A stretch of 64,000 nt of DNA, from assembly GCF_018402695.1 (NCBI RefSeq), contig NZ_JAGYIM010000016.1:558001-622000 (forward strand), written 5' to 3'. A model generated the notes under the pieces. It was not told the origin of the DNA, did not search any database, and worked only from the letters and a program-made list of their open reading frames with translations. The DNA is from Arsukibacterium sp. GTDB lineage: Bacteria > Pseudomonadota > Gammaproteobacteria > Enterobacterales > Alteromonadaceae. Position 1 is the stretch's first letter. The number at the start of each line of letters is the position of its first letter. Both the position numbers and the translations under genes were made by a program. This document shows, piece after piece, positions 18,567 through 27,240 of this stretch.

Positions 18567-18858
18567 AGTTGTTCCTTATCGTCAGAACCCTTCAGAGTAA
18601 TGACTGTAAAGCTGATTCCTAGCAATGTAAATATTACCTTTAGCTGGATAACGAACTACAGCTTATTACATTTCAACGTTCTCCCGATATCTTATAACCG
18701 ATGAAGTTCGGCTAACTAATAATAATATTTTCAACAGGTTAGTGGCTTCCCCGCTGAGCGTGACACTTCTGGAAGGGTAGCACCACCAATGGGTATTAAT
18801 TATGCATCAACTCGCTTTAAGCAAATTGGCTAAACACTTTTATAAGGAGACAACGACA

Positions 18859-20226
18859 ATGAAGCTTCGACGCATTGAAACGCCGGGCATAGCCCATTAT
18901 GCCTGGCTGCTGGCCGATGGTGAGCAGGCGATGTTGGTGGACCCCAGCCGGCATGTGCAGAAATATCTGGACACGGCCCGGGAGATGGCAACCCGGATTA
19001 CCCATATAGTGGAAACCCATCGCCAGGAAGATTTTGTTATGGGTTCGGCATGGTTAGCAAAGCGCAGCGGTGCCAAAATTTATAATGGTAAATTTGAGAC
19101 TTTTGGCCATGGCGATGTCAGGTTAGAAGATGGCGATACCTTTCATGTCGGCAAGCTATTAGTTCGTGTATTTCACACCCCCGGCCATACGCCAGAGAGT
19201 ATGTGTTATGCCGTTTATGAGGACGACAATGCCAGCTCAGCATGGGCGATTTTTACGGGTGATACGTTGTTTTTTGGCGATACAGGTCGCTCAGATTTGC
19301 CGGATGAGGACAAATCAACGGAAAATGCCGGCCGCATTTATGATTCAGTACATAATAAATTGGCTGATCTTGGTGATACCGCATTAGTATTGCCTGCCCA
19401 TGGGCCGGGATCAGTCTGCGGCAGTGGCATGGCTGAGCGTTCGTGGTCAACGCTTGGTGATGAAAAAACCTACAATGATGTTTTTACGCTGTCGCGGAAA
19501 GCGTTTGCCCAAAAGAAAGGAGCGGAACGACTGCCCCGGCCACCCTATTTTCGTCATATGGAGAAGGTTAATTTGCAGGGAGGCTTGCCACCCAAGCTGC
19601 GAGATGGTGATGTTGGTTTAGTGAACGTAGCTGATTTTGCACAAGGTGCAGAAAACCCACATATTTACGATACCCGTTTGCCGGAAGCCTTCGCCGGTGG
19701 CCACATTCCAGACAGCTACAGTATCTGGCTCGGTGGCTTGCCGGTATTTGGTGGCTGGGTCGGTAACGCCAATAGCTCTGTCTATCTGGTAACAGATCGT
19801 AATGATGACGTAGACCCCGCTGTCCGCCATTTAAGTAATATCGGCCTGGATAATGTGCGTGGTGCCTTAGCCGGCGGGTTTGAAAGCTGGCGGGACGCCG
19901 GGCGCGATGTGGAGCATAGCGGCGCGATTACTCCAGGGGTGTTGCATAACATGGATAACAAGCCGCAAGTGCTGGATGTACGCGAGATTGACGAGTTTGA
20001 CAGTGGTCATATACCCGGTGCAGTACATTGTTACGTCGGCTATCTGGCGGATAGACTCAGTGAGTTACCTTTAGATAAAGCGCGGCCTGTAGTCGTGACC
20101 TGCGGAGTAGGGCATCGGGCCGGCTTGGGTGTCAGTATTCTGCTAAGAGCAGGTTTTAAGGATGTCAGTAATTTATTAGGTGGTATGAAAGCCTGGCAAG
20201 CGCTCGGGTTTCCGTTAATAAAATAG
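18859..20226 (+). CDS. MBL-fold hydrolase fused to two rhodanese domains (persulfide dioxygenase-like)
   Basis: The start at 18859 follows AAGGAG and gives 455 residues. Residues 1-240 form a glyoxalase-II/ETHE1-type metallo-beta-lactamase fold: VFHTPGHTPESM, IFTGDTLFFGD and LVLPAHGPGS carry metal ligands. The first motif reads THRQEDF, so the usual second histidine and the closing histidine of HxHxDH are replaced. Two rhodanese domains follow: the first (YLVTDRND) lacks a catalytic cysteine, and the second has VVVTCGVGHRAG with the cysteine in place. A role in persulfide or thiol sulfur handling is likely; the altered motif makes the exact reaction uncertain. Confidence 0.85.
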   Translation: MKLRRIETPGIAHYAWLLADGEQAMLVDPSRHVQKYLDTAREMATRITHIVETHRQEDFVMGSAWLAKRSGAKIYNGKFETFGHGDVRLEDGDTFHVGKLLVRVFHTPGHTPESMCYAVYEDDNASSAWAIFTGDTLFFGDTGRSDLPDEDKSTENAGRIYDSVHNKLADLGDTALVLPAHGPGSVCGSGMAERSWSTLGDEKTYNDVFTLSRKAFAQKKGAERLPRPPYFRHMEKVNLQGGLPPKLRDGDVGLVNVADFAQGAENPHIYDTRLPEAFAGGHIPDSYSIWLGGLPVFGGWVGNANSSVYLVTDRNDDVDPAVRHLSNIGLDNVRGALAGGFESWRDAGRDVEHSGAITPGVLHNMDNKPQVLDVREIDEFDSGHIPGAVHCYVGYLADRLSELPLDKARPVVVTCGVGHRAGLGVSILLRAGFKDVSNLLGGMKAWQALGFPLIK

Positions 20227-20253
20227 GTACATAATGACACTGACGGTTCGCCC

Positions 20254-20457
20254 TTGCCAAAACGATTGAAACAGGCCCGCCTTCTGCGTGGCTTGTCGCA
20301 ACAGCAGCTCGGCATTCTTGCCGGGATGGATCGTTTTGTCGCGTCTGCGCGAATGAACCAGTACGAGCGGGGAGTGCATGCGCCGGAATTTAAAACCGTT
20401 GTAGCGCTGGTGAAGGTTTTGCAGGTGCCAACGGCCTACCTGTTTATCAAGCGGTGA
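20254..20457 (+). CDS. Small XRE-family transcriptional regulator
   Basis: The 67-residue protein is a single Cro/C1-type helix-turn-helix: LKQARLLRGLSQQQLGILAG, then RMNQYERGVHAPEFKTVVAL. No ATG is available in frame after the stop of the preceding gene, so a TTG at 20254 is the likely start. It follows the MBL-rhodanese gene by 27 bp on the same strand and could be cotranscribed. Target unknown. Confidence 0.7.
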   Translation: MPKRLKQARLLRGLSQQQLGILAGMDRFVASARMNQYERGVHAPEFKTVVALVKVLQVPTAYLFIKR

Positions 20458-20515
20458 CATCATCGGCGACGCCTTGCTGTTAATGGCCGAAAGCTTAGCG
20501 TGGGGTGGCAGTGTT

Positions 20516-21889
20516 TTACCGATTATTTGAGTTAACAGCCTTATTTACCGGCAAGGCAATTTTATTTCGATAAGAGAGCAGTAGCTCTGGTTTTAACAGC
20601 AGAGCACACCACAAGCCGATAATAGCAACTGTCAGTATTGTCCATGAAGATAAAATAGCAAAAACGGCAATTGTAACTTCTGGAAATTGGCGTACTTCAT
20701 TGACCAGCGGTCCATAATGTAAGATCTCGTTCCAACCCGCGATACATGCTGCCAGCAGGATGATTAGTGTAAAACCAATACCTGTAAATACACTGAGTTT
20801 ATTCTTTATACCTGTTGAGCGGCGGAGGGTTTTGTTGGCATAAAGCCAGGTTCCGGTAAGAACGATTAAACACAACACTAGTGAGAAAAATACCCAAACA
20901 AGTTTCACAGTTAAACTGCCAAAATCACCAAAATGCAACGGATCGGCAAGATGAGAGATAATCCAGTAAATGGGTAGTTCGCTGGCTTTTTGATTGTGTA
21001 AAATCTCAGCTGTACGCCAGTCGAAAACCAAGTGATTAGCTCTGTCACGGATCAGTGGATTACCCGTACGACCCATTATTGTGACAATGCCTGCCTCAGC
21101 GTTGAGTGATATTTGCGAGACTGCAATATCGGGCCTCACCTTGGCAGTTTTAGATACCAGTTCGTTCAGTGATAGAAAGGGCAATTGCTTGTCAGAGTGA
21201 GGGCCGGGTATGGCATTAAGTGAATACTCAGCATCGCCGGCATACGCATACACGCCATCAATTTCCGCCCGGCTCGCCTCTATCAGGTACCAAATGCCGG
21301 TAACGGCAATAATGATTGAGAACCACAGGCTCCAGACGCCTGAAAACCTATGCAGTTCACTCCACAATTTTGGTCCTTTCTCCCATTTAAATCTGAAAAA
21401 CTGCCGCCACCACTTTCTGAAAAAAAACAGCGCTGACACAATTGAAGTGAAAAAAACCAAAGAGAAAATATAAACAATCCAGTATCCAACGCCTGCTACA
21501 TCAAAAAAGCTCATATGAAAACTGCGGAAAAATCGCTGAATGGTGAAGTAGCTTGAGCTCCCTGTAATTTCGCCGGTAGCAGAGTTAACCAATACCCGTA
21601 CACTGTTCTGATGCGGCAAGTCCACCACCACAGTAGCTGCGAAATTGTTGTACATTGGCGCATCCAACCAACGCACCGCTCCGTCAGGGTGTGCTGATTG
21701 CACAGCGGTATATAGCTGCTGCCAGTCGGTAGGTGCGGTATGCGAGGTAACTTGTAAATCGCGGTTGGCGAGCCAGTCGAGTTCATACGACACAACAGCA
21801 AAAGTCCCGCTCCAGCAGAGGATGAAAAGCATTAGTCCGCCGAAAACACCGGTAAAACTGTGTATGGCAAACCAGCTTTTTGACTTCAT
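20516..21889 (-). CDS. PepSY-associated transmembrane protein (siderophore/iron utilisation type)
   Basis: The 457-residue inner-membrane protein has four main membrane segments and a PepSY-type periplasmic region, matching the PepSY_TM family. The N-terminus SWFAIHSFTGVFGGLMLFIL carries the conserved histidine and KLWSELHRFSGVWSLWFSII a second His-containing helix, both possible haem or iron-reductase ligands. It lies 75 bp downstream of the TonB-dependent receptor on the same strand, a pairing commonly seen in siderophore uptake, where such proteins are proposed ferric-siderophore reductases. That activity is inferred from context. Confidence 0.85.
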   Translation of the reverse strand: MKSKSWFAIHSFTGVFGGLMLFILCWSGTFAVVSYELDWLANRDLQVTSHTAPTDWQQLYTAVQSAHPDGAVRWLDAPMYNNFAATVVVDLPHQNSVRVLVNSATGEITGSSSYFTIQRFFRSFHMSFFDVAGVGYWIVYIFSLVFFTSIVSALFFFRKWWRQFFRFKWEKGPKLWSELHRFSGVWSLWFSIIIAVTGIWYLIEASRAEIDGVYAYAGDAEYSLNAIPGPHSDKQLPFLSLNELVSKTAKVRPDIAVSQISLNAEAGIVTIMGRTGNPLIRDRANHLVFDWRTAEILHNQKASELPIYWIISHLADPLHFGDFGSLTVKLVWVFFSLVLCLIVLTGTWLYANKTLRRSTGIKNKLSVFTGIGFTLIILLAACIAGWNEILHYGPLVNEVRQFPEVTIAVFAILSSWTILTVAIIGLWCALLLKPELLLSYRNKIALPVNKAVNSNNR

Positions 21890-21906
21890 TATTTCTCCTG
21901 ATTAAA

Positions 21907-21939
21907 GGCTGGCCAGTGCATTAAAATTACTGGCCAGCC
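21907..21939 (-). terminator. Hairpin between siderophore receptor and PepSY gene (attenuator-like)
   Basis: A perfect 11-bp stem (GGCTGGCCAGT / ACTGGCCAGCC) with an 11-base loop lies in the 74-bp gap. On the minus strand it is followed by TTTAAT, a weak T-tract. It probably lowers read-through into the PepSY gene or protects the receptor mRNA. Confidence 0.55.
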
Positions 21940-21963
21940 TGGTTGTGCTGATGTTGATAGTAG

Positions 21964-24186
21964 TTAGAAGCGGTAGTTTAGTCCTACCCGGAATAAACTT
22001 CTGTTACCGACATCAACCTGATCTGCCCGGGCGCCAGAGTCCTGCATTGATAAAATAACGGTATCATCAAAAATGTTACTGCCAAAAACAAACAGCTCTA
22101 ACTTATCGGTCGCCTGCCAGTTTAAGCCAAGGTCAAAAGTAGTATAAGCCGGTAACTGTATATTGTTAGCGCTGTTGCCCTGGCGCTCACCAATGTGGAT
22201 GAAACCGATTGTGCCGGTTAACTGAGGCAGTGCAAAGTTGGAAAAATTGTAATCGGCAAAGCCACTGACTTGTAACTTCGCAGTGTTGGCAAATTCATTT
22301 CCGGCAAAGGGGCCTGTGTCGGTGCGAACAATCTCTGAATCAAGTATTGAGAAGCCGAGGCGAACATTGAGTTGCTCGTTCACCCGACCGGCAAACTCGG
22401 ATTCAAAGCCAGATATTTTAACCTCGCCAAAGTTGATAACAAAGAACTCATTCAAGTCATCGTCATTAGTAGGGTCTGAAGCAACGATATCATTTCTTCT
22501 GGTATGAAATACGCTGCTGGTCCACAGTAACTTATCGTCAAACAACGACGCTTTAATGCCTATTTCATAGCTTTTGTCATGGGTCGGGTCCACCTCTTCT
22601 CCCGCTCTGGTTACCCCACCTTGTGGTTGATAAGCGTCGCTATAGCCAGCAAAAAGTGTCAGGCTTTCGGTCAGGTCGTAAGAGCCCGCAATGCGGATAG
22701 AAACGTTATCACTACCGGTAAGGCTACCATAACTGTCTGCTTCGAACTCGGAGTACTGGGCGCTTAGCAGTGTTCTGAATCGTGGTGAAAATGATGACAA
22801 AAGTTTTAGGTAATAGCCGGTCTCGTCAATATTTACACCACCAATGTAAGGATCGTTGGGCAACACAGTGACATCAGTACTCAGGGAGTCAGGGTCTGGA
22901 TTGAACAAATCAACAGTTGTATTGCCGTTAACCTCAACATCGTAAAACTTACCAGTTTGTTCAGTTTTAAAGTGACTTACTCCGGCAATAACGGAATTGT
23001 CGATACCAGCAAACAAGGTGTCATACTGAAATTCCAGTTTGGCGTTGAAGATATCAGAGTCAGAATCCCAGACAGCATAAGACGCATCCATAGTAGTATT
23101 GCCATTCCAGGTAATACCATCGGGGTTGTAAGGACTGGCATCGCCACCAAAATATTCCGAATTTGCGTTTCGGTATTCACGGTTTATATATTGATAGTCT
23201 GTGATGCTATACATACCACGTATTGAAAGGCTATCTGTAAGCTGGTCTGCTATTTCAAACGTCAGGCGGTCTATTTCGTTAACTTGCTCGCCAGAGTTCT
23301 GATGCCAGCTCCAGTCGCGCGGCGCAAAGCCACCGTCAAATGCACCTTCAACATAAATGATTCCACGGTCTTGAGGATCAGACTGATACACCCGTTCAAA
23401 CATGGTCGTGATACTGCCAGTATCACTATATGCCCAACGAACGGAAGGGGCGAACACATAGTCATAAATACTGTCGTTGTCTTTTCTGCCCTTACGCCAT
23501 TCTGCTGATTCAGTGTAAGAGCCAATAAAACGGGTCTGCAGCTGACCACTATCCATAAAGGATTCGTTGATATCTACAGTGGCTTCGCGCTGACCATAGG
23601 TCCCCGCTGATAAGGTAAGGTTCCTTTTGCTGCCATTAAACGGCTTTTTACGGATAATATTAATAACGCCGCCCGGTTCAGTTACCCCAAAGTCGGCGCT
23701 TGCGGCACCCTTCAGTACTTCAACCCGTTCAATGGTTGCGAAATTTGGCCGGATGGACAGGGGGGCCTGTTTAACCCCATCGAAATAAAGCTGGCCATTA
23801 GTGTCAAAGCCCCTGATGATGATGCCATCAGCCGTCCATCCGCCATCGTCAGATAGTGTTACGCCTTGAACATATGTCAGTAAATCTCTGAGTCTGTCAG
23901 TCTGCGAATTATTAATAAAATCTTCAGATAATACGGCGATACTCGCCGGCAGTTTATTCATATCAAGATCAACCCCTAACGAGGAGGTCTCTTGAGGTCT
24001 GTATTTATTTCCAACCACCACTACCACTTCAACTTCGCTTTCATCTGTTGTTTCTTGAGCTGTGGCAGACCAAGTCATACCCGACAAACTCAATGCAGAC
24101 GCAACGCTCACCACAATGCGAGAGTGACGGAAAAGTTTGCTGTTTTGTTCAGTATCTTTGATGCTATTACCGGCGCAATACGTCAT
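21964..24186 (-). CDS. TonB-dependent siderophore receptor (FhuE/FpvA-like)
   Basis: The 740-residue outer-membrane receptor has a signal region ending near SLSGMTWSATAQ, a plug domain at about residues 75-190 (NKLPASIAVLSEDFINNSQT, GIIIRGFDTNGQLYFDGVKQ, RVEVLKGAASADFGVTEPGG) and a 22-strand barrel that ends SLFRVGLNYRF with terminal phenylalanine. It resembles ferric hydroxamate or coprogen-type receptors, but the ligand cannot be told. A Fur-box-like site lies upstream, so iron limitation should induce it. The PepSY gene downstream is the probable partner. Confidence 0.92.
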   Translation of the reverse strand: MTYCAGNSIKDTEQNSKLFRHSRIVVSVASALSLSGMTWSATAQETTDESEVEVVVVVGNKYRPQETSSLGVDLDMNKLPASIAVLSEDFINNSQTDRLRDLLTYVQGVTLSDDGGWTADGIIIRGFDTNGQLYFDGVKQAPLSIRPNFATIERVEVLKGAASADFGVTEPGGVINIIRKKPFNGSKRNLTLSAGTYGQREATVDINESFMDSGQLQTRFIGSYTESAEWRKGRKDNDSIYDYVFAPSVRWAYSDTGSITTMFERVYQSDPQDRGIIYVEGAFDGGFAPRDWSWHQNSGEQVNEIDRLTFEIADQLTDSLSIRGMYSITDYQYINREYRNANSEYFGGDASPYNPDGITWNGNTTMDASYAVWDSDSDIFNAKLEFQYDTLFAGIDNSVIAGVSHFKTEQTGKFYDVEVNGNTTVDLFNPDPDSLSTDVTVLPNDPYIGGVNIDETGYYLKLLSSFSPRFRTLLSAQYSEFEADSYGSLTGSDNVSIRIAGSYDLTESLTLFAGYSDAYQPQGGVTRAGEEVDPTHDKSYEIGIKASLFDDKLLWTSSVFHTRRNDIVASDPTNDDDLNEFFVINFGEVKISGFESEFAGRVNEQLNVRLGFSILDSEIVRTDTGPFAGNEFANTAKLQVSGFADYNFSNFALPQLTGTIGFIHIGERQGNSANNIQLPAYTTFDLGLNWQATDKLELFVFGSNIFDDTVILSMQDSGARADQVDVGNRSLFRVGLNYRF

Positions 24187-24241
24187 TTTCAGGTTTCCGT
24201 TTATTGTTCTTGAGGCGCGATATTATGATTTATGCGAAAGC

Positions 24242-24262
24242 AAATGACAAGCGTTCTCATTA
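24242..24262 (-). promoter_or_regulatory. Fur-box-like operator upstream of the siderophore receptor
   Basis: On the minus strand the site reads TAATGAGAACGCTTGTCATT, close to the palindromic Fur consensus GATAATGATAATCATTATC. It lies about 55 bp before the receptor start, next to a CATAAT-like -10 element, a position where Fur would block RNA polymerase. Confidence 0.7.
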
Positions 24263-24539
24263 CCGAGAGTGGTAATTTATTAGGGTTTAGTCAGAAAGTT
24301 AGAGCCATACCGAATTGCGTTGGCTGGATAATTTAACCAGGTTCTTAATAAGCGATATTTCGGAATTAAGGATGAAAACACTTTTCGCGTAAACACAATA
24401 TGCGGATTATTTGGGTACATCGAATTTACTCAAATAGAAGTATGGTTGAAAAACAAAGTGCAGAGGTCGTACGATGTCGGTAGCACAGAGGTAGCACTGG
24501 GCTATTTTCAGGAAGTAGGGTAAAACGATAAGCCTTTAA

Positions 24540-24685
24540 AAATGGTGGCCCCAGCTGGGTGAAACGAGCGCAGTAACAAAGCAGCGCTTTGTGCGAGTTG
24601 AACGCGCAGCTGCTTTAGCTGCAAGAGGGAATAGTCCGCTGTGGGTTAACATGAAAGCGAAGCTTGAAATGGTGGCCCCAGCTGG
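24540..24685 (-). repeat. tRNA-3'-end-derived repeat unit (rtT-like arrangement)
   Basis: A 19-bp direct repeat (AAATGGTGGCCCCAGCTGG) at 24540-24558 and 24667-24685 flanks a 108-bp hairpin-rich segment. The 19 bp are the antisense of the last bases of tRNA-Ile2 including CCA plus three flanking bases. Inside are hairpins ACAAAGC/GCTTTGT (24576-24592) and GCAGCT/AGCTGC (24606-24622). In Escherichia coli the tyrT locus has tandem units that each repeat the 3' 19 bases of the tRNA (source of rtT RNA), and this arrangement looks analogous. In the chromosome without the element it would lie directly downstream of tRNA-Ile2. Confidence 0.6.
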
Positions 24686-24714
24686 ACTCGAACCAGCGAC
24701 CGATCGATTATGAG
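24670..24714 (-). repeat. attL: displaced 3' half of tRNA-Ile2
   Basis: These 45 bases are identical to 36374-36418, the 3' half of the intact tRNA-Ile2 gene from the anticodon to CCA. After base 24714 the two diverge at once. This is the standard footprint of integration into a tRNA gene, in which the incoming element restores the 3' half and leaves the old one at its far end. Confidence 0.92.
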
Positions 24715-25314
24715 ACTCCGTTTGCAAGCAAATACCACCGCATTTTCTGCGCTTTAACCACCATGCAGGTTAGCTACCTTACCAGTTTCGTTACCAGTGT
24801 AACGTTATACTGGTAACGTATTACCATGGCTTTGCTCATCTCCCCATTAGCTACCAATGTGGTTGCTCTCAACTCTTACCACCATGATGAATCATAAATT
24901 AAACCTGTGTGAAACAACACTGTTTCTTTTGCATCATTTTGTTTAATATTGCATTTCCCTATGAGTAACCGAATTAGCCGCCAATCGCGGTAAATGATTA
25001 ATAAATGACCTTGAAAATGCTGTTTGAAGATTTGAGTCTAACCACATTTTCCACATCGGCTAATTAATTGATTTTTTTTAGCTATTGGTATCATCACTAT
25101 TTCAGTATATTTTTTTTCAATGTTTGAAACGGTCGTTCGATTTTAAATTCCTATCACATTATTCATGGTATTACGTTGTTTTCGTTTGAGATTTCAGTTT
25201 TTAAGTGTTTAAAATTTGCGAAATTAACGGCTGAAGGTTGTTTCATGGAATTCCCTAAACCGTTTTTTAAAAGCTAGAAAAGTAATAGTGAATCAAGCAG
25301 ATGGGGAGTCATTG
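24715..25314. other. Gene-free attL-proximal region
   Basis: About 600 AT-rich bases without a credible gene. The first 170 hold repeated TTACCA/TGGTAA and GCTACC words and a 28-bp near-palindrome, probably recombinase or excisionase arm sites. The rest should contain the promoter of the first cargo gene. Confidence 0.5.
24790..24817. promoter_or_regulatory. 28-bp near-palindrome with TTACCAGT arms, probable recombination arm site or operator
   Basis: Arms GTTACCAGT and ACTGGTAAC are perfect complements, and the centre GTAACGTTAT is nearly symmetric. Further TTACCA words lie at about 24779 and 24821, and GCTACC at about 24772 and 24849. The closeness to attL (76 bp) suggests binding by an integrase arm domain or an excisionase. 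Confidence 0.45.
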
Positions 25315-26226
25315 ATGTACAAATACCGTGGAATAACGATAAACCCTCTAATAAACAACAACAGTGAGTACATATTTCAAGAAGTAATCGTTGGGGCAGC
25401 AATGTTCTACAAGGCTACAACTTCTTATCTCAGTGATTACCTTGGCACTGAAGCTCCAAGCTTTTTAGATTCGAAAATTTACGCAAACATTAACCTAATA
25501 AAAGATTACGTGCTGCTTGGAAAGTGTCCCGAAAAGTGGAATTTAGATGATTTGGGCTCAGACGAATATAACGTTATTAATTCGCTGTATATGCTCTTTA
25601 AAGTACGTTTAGAGTTTTACAATTACAATTTTATAGGGATCACCGAATCAGAAAGATACTTTTGCTGCTTTGTGTTATCAGCTTTTACTCGCTTTCGATA
25701 CGATGGAAAGTATTGGGGGGAGTTTTTACCTAACGACCTTGAACCAGATTATGACGATGACGATGGCGATGAGAATATGTTTTTTACTCAAGCTGAGTTA
25801 GCAGCACTAATCGGGGTTTCTGATGATTACTTCAAGCGCTTGCTGAAAAATGTTAATGACTGGCTTAATGACCCTAAAGTGCTATCTAAACTTAAAGATA
25901 ATAATGGCCAAAGTTATTATGATGTTGTCGAAAATGCAAAAAAGATGGCCCAGCACTATACCTCAGAAGACACAAAAAAAGAGCACGTAGAGAATTTAGA
26001 GAAGCTCTGGATTAAAAAATTTATAACAGTTTCAACCCCTGCAGATTTCGAATGTGAGAACAAAGTTCCACGTTCATTCTCGATTGTAGAGTTGTGTGAT
26101 GAGCTTTCTGGGTATATCACAAATAGAAGTTCCAGCAAAAAAGTTAAATTTTTTTACAATCAGCAACAAACAACCTGTCTATTAAATCTATTGGCCGTTA
26201 AAGGATATTACTCACTCAGCCACTAA
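25315..26226 (+). CDS. Hypothetical protein with predicted helix-turn-helix segment (element cargo)
   Basis: I do not recognise this 303-residue protein. The ATG at 25315 is preferred because GGGGAG lies seven bases upstream; a GTG nine codons earlier is also open. Visible pieces are an aromatic-rich N-terminal half, an acidic run (DYDDDDGDE, near residue 150), and directly after it TQAELAALIGVSDDYFKRLL, which has the spacing of a helix-turn-helix. A lysine-rich helical C-terminus follows. Codon use is AT-rich, unlike the host. It is the first gene inside attL, a usual place for cargo. A DNA-binding or sensing role is a guess from the motif only. Confidence 0.6.
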   Translation: MYKYRGITINPLINNNSEYIFQEVIVGAAMFYKATTSYLSDYLGTEAPSFLDSKIYANINLIKDYVLLGKCPEKWNLDDLGSDEYNVINSLYMLFKVRLEFYNYNFIGITESERYFCCFVLSAFTRFRYDGKYWGEFLPNDLEPDYDDDDGDENMFFTQAELAALIGVSDDYFKRLLKNVNDWLNDPKVLSKLKDNNGQSYYDVVENAKKMAQHYTSEDTKKEHVENLEKLWIKKFITVSTPADFECENKVPRSFSIVELCDELSGYITNRSSSKKVKFFYNQQQTTCLLNLLAVKGYYSLSH

Positions 26227-26353
26227 CATAAAAAGAGACTGACTGTCAAAGAGCTTGTTGCCTCGGCGCTTTATTCTGTATTCACCAGTAAACTCCTGTT
26301 CGTCATTAAGACAAAAATTAATTTAAATTTAAATAAAACAGGAGCTTACTCGT

Positions 26354-27010
26354 ATGAGTGCAACTATACCTTTCACTAAAAAAAATAACCAAACCATCGT
26401 ATCAACAAGTCATGACAATGGTTTGTTAATTGCTGAAGCTAATGAAAATGAAATGCTTTGTTTTATTTTGCGGTCAGATTCAGAAGCTTTCGAACAGGGT
26501 GTAATCGAAATATATCCATCGGAGTATGAAAGCCCTAAAGAAGCTATGCTCGCTGATGAAATACATTCTTCTGATGGCTCTAGCAAGCTAACCCAAGACG
26601 AACTTGAAGGCTTCTATGCTTATGTATTAGGCGGTAGCATCGTACCGATTATTTCTGGCTTTTTGCTAGACCTTATGTTCGAACATGACACTGATCCAGA
26701 AAATCCGTGTCATTTAACAGCTGTACAAATATGCGACAATTTTAACTTTGCTGCTTCTGGTGCTGATCGCATAGAACGATATGATCATAAGCGCGTGTAT
26801 GAACCGCATGACAAGCACGTTCAAGATGTGCTGTATGAATACTTGGGGCGTTACAGCTCGGGCTTTTATACCTATAACCCTGCAGAAATGGAACTGGATT
26901 TTAAACGGAATGATGATTGCGCCTACGTCGTTATATGTGATTACTATCGTGATGTTCACGATGATAATCGGATGGTTCAAAACATTGTTGTAGCAGAACT
27001 GCATATCTAG
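26354..27010 (+). CDS. Hypothetical acidic protein (element cargo)
   Basis: The 218-residue protein is not recognised. AGGAG nine bases before the ATG supports the start. It is strongly acidic, has one hydrophobic stretch (YVLGGSIVPIISGFLLDLMF, about residues 94-113) that could be a buried helix or a single membrane segment, and ends in a beta-rich region (CAYVVICDYYRDV). No catalytic signature was found. It follows the 303-residue cargo gene by 127 bp on the same strand, so the two may act together, and it is closed by a hairpin at 27082. Confidence 0.55.
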   Translation: MSATIPFTKKNNQTIVSTSHDNGLLIAEANENEMLCFILRSDSEAFEQGVIEIYPSEYESPKEAMLADEIHSSDGSSKLTQDELEGFYAYVLGGSIVPIISGFLLDLMFEHDTDPENPCHLTAVQICDNFNFAASGADRIERYDHKRVYEPHDKHVQDVLYEYLGRYSSGFYTYNPAEMELDFKRNDDCAYVVICDYYRDVHDDNRMVQNIVVAELHI

Positions 27011-27081
27011 AAGTCATCACAATTTTCACCTGTAGCATTGTTTTATACGTTAATGCACACAGGTAAATTCAGATGATAAAT

Positions 27082-27116
27082 AAGGTAGATGTTAAAGATT
27101 TAACAGCATCTACCTT
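27082..27116 (+). terminator. Hairpin after the cargo genes
   Basis: Arms AAGGTAGATG and CATCTACCTT are perfectly complementary, with a second small stem TTAAA-GA-TTTAA in the loop. It lies 72 bp after the acidic protein gene. Only three T bases follow the stem, so termination may be partial. Confidence 0.5.
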
Positions 27117-27240
27117 TCCATAGCTGCAGCAATGATTACGTTTTTATTTAATGGGTCCTCTTGCTGTTGCTTCCACAATACAGATAACTCATGCACACCG
27201 TTAACGGTAGTGCGTTGGTTATTCTATTGTTTGATGGAAC

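Noticed and set aside
24331-24522. A 63-codon open frame upstream of attL that ends just before the 24540 repeat and looked like an integrase C-terminus
   Set aside because: It has no start codon or ribosome site, and the resemblance to integrase ends is too weak; a frame of this length is expected by chance.
24536-24727. A 63-residue minus-strand frame across attL
   Set aside because: It lies over tRNA-derived repeat DNA and has no ribosome site.
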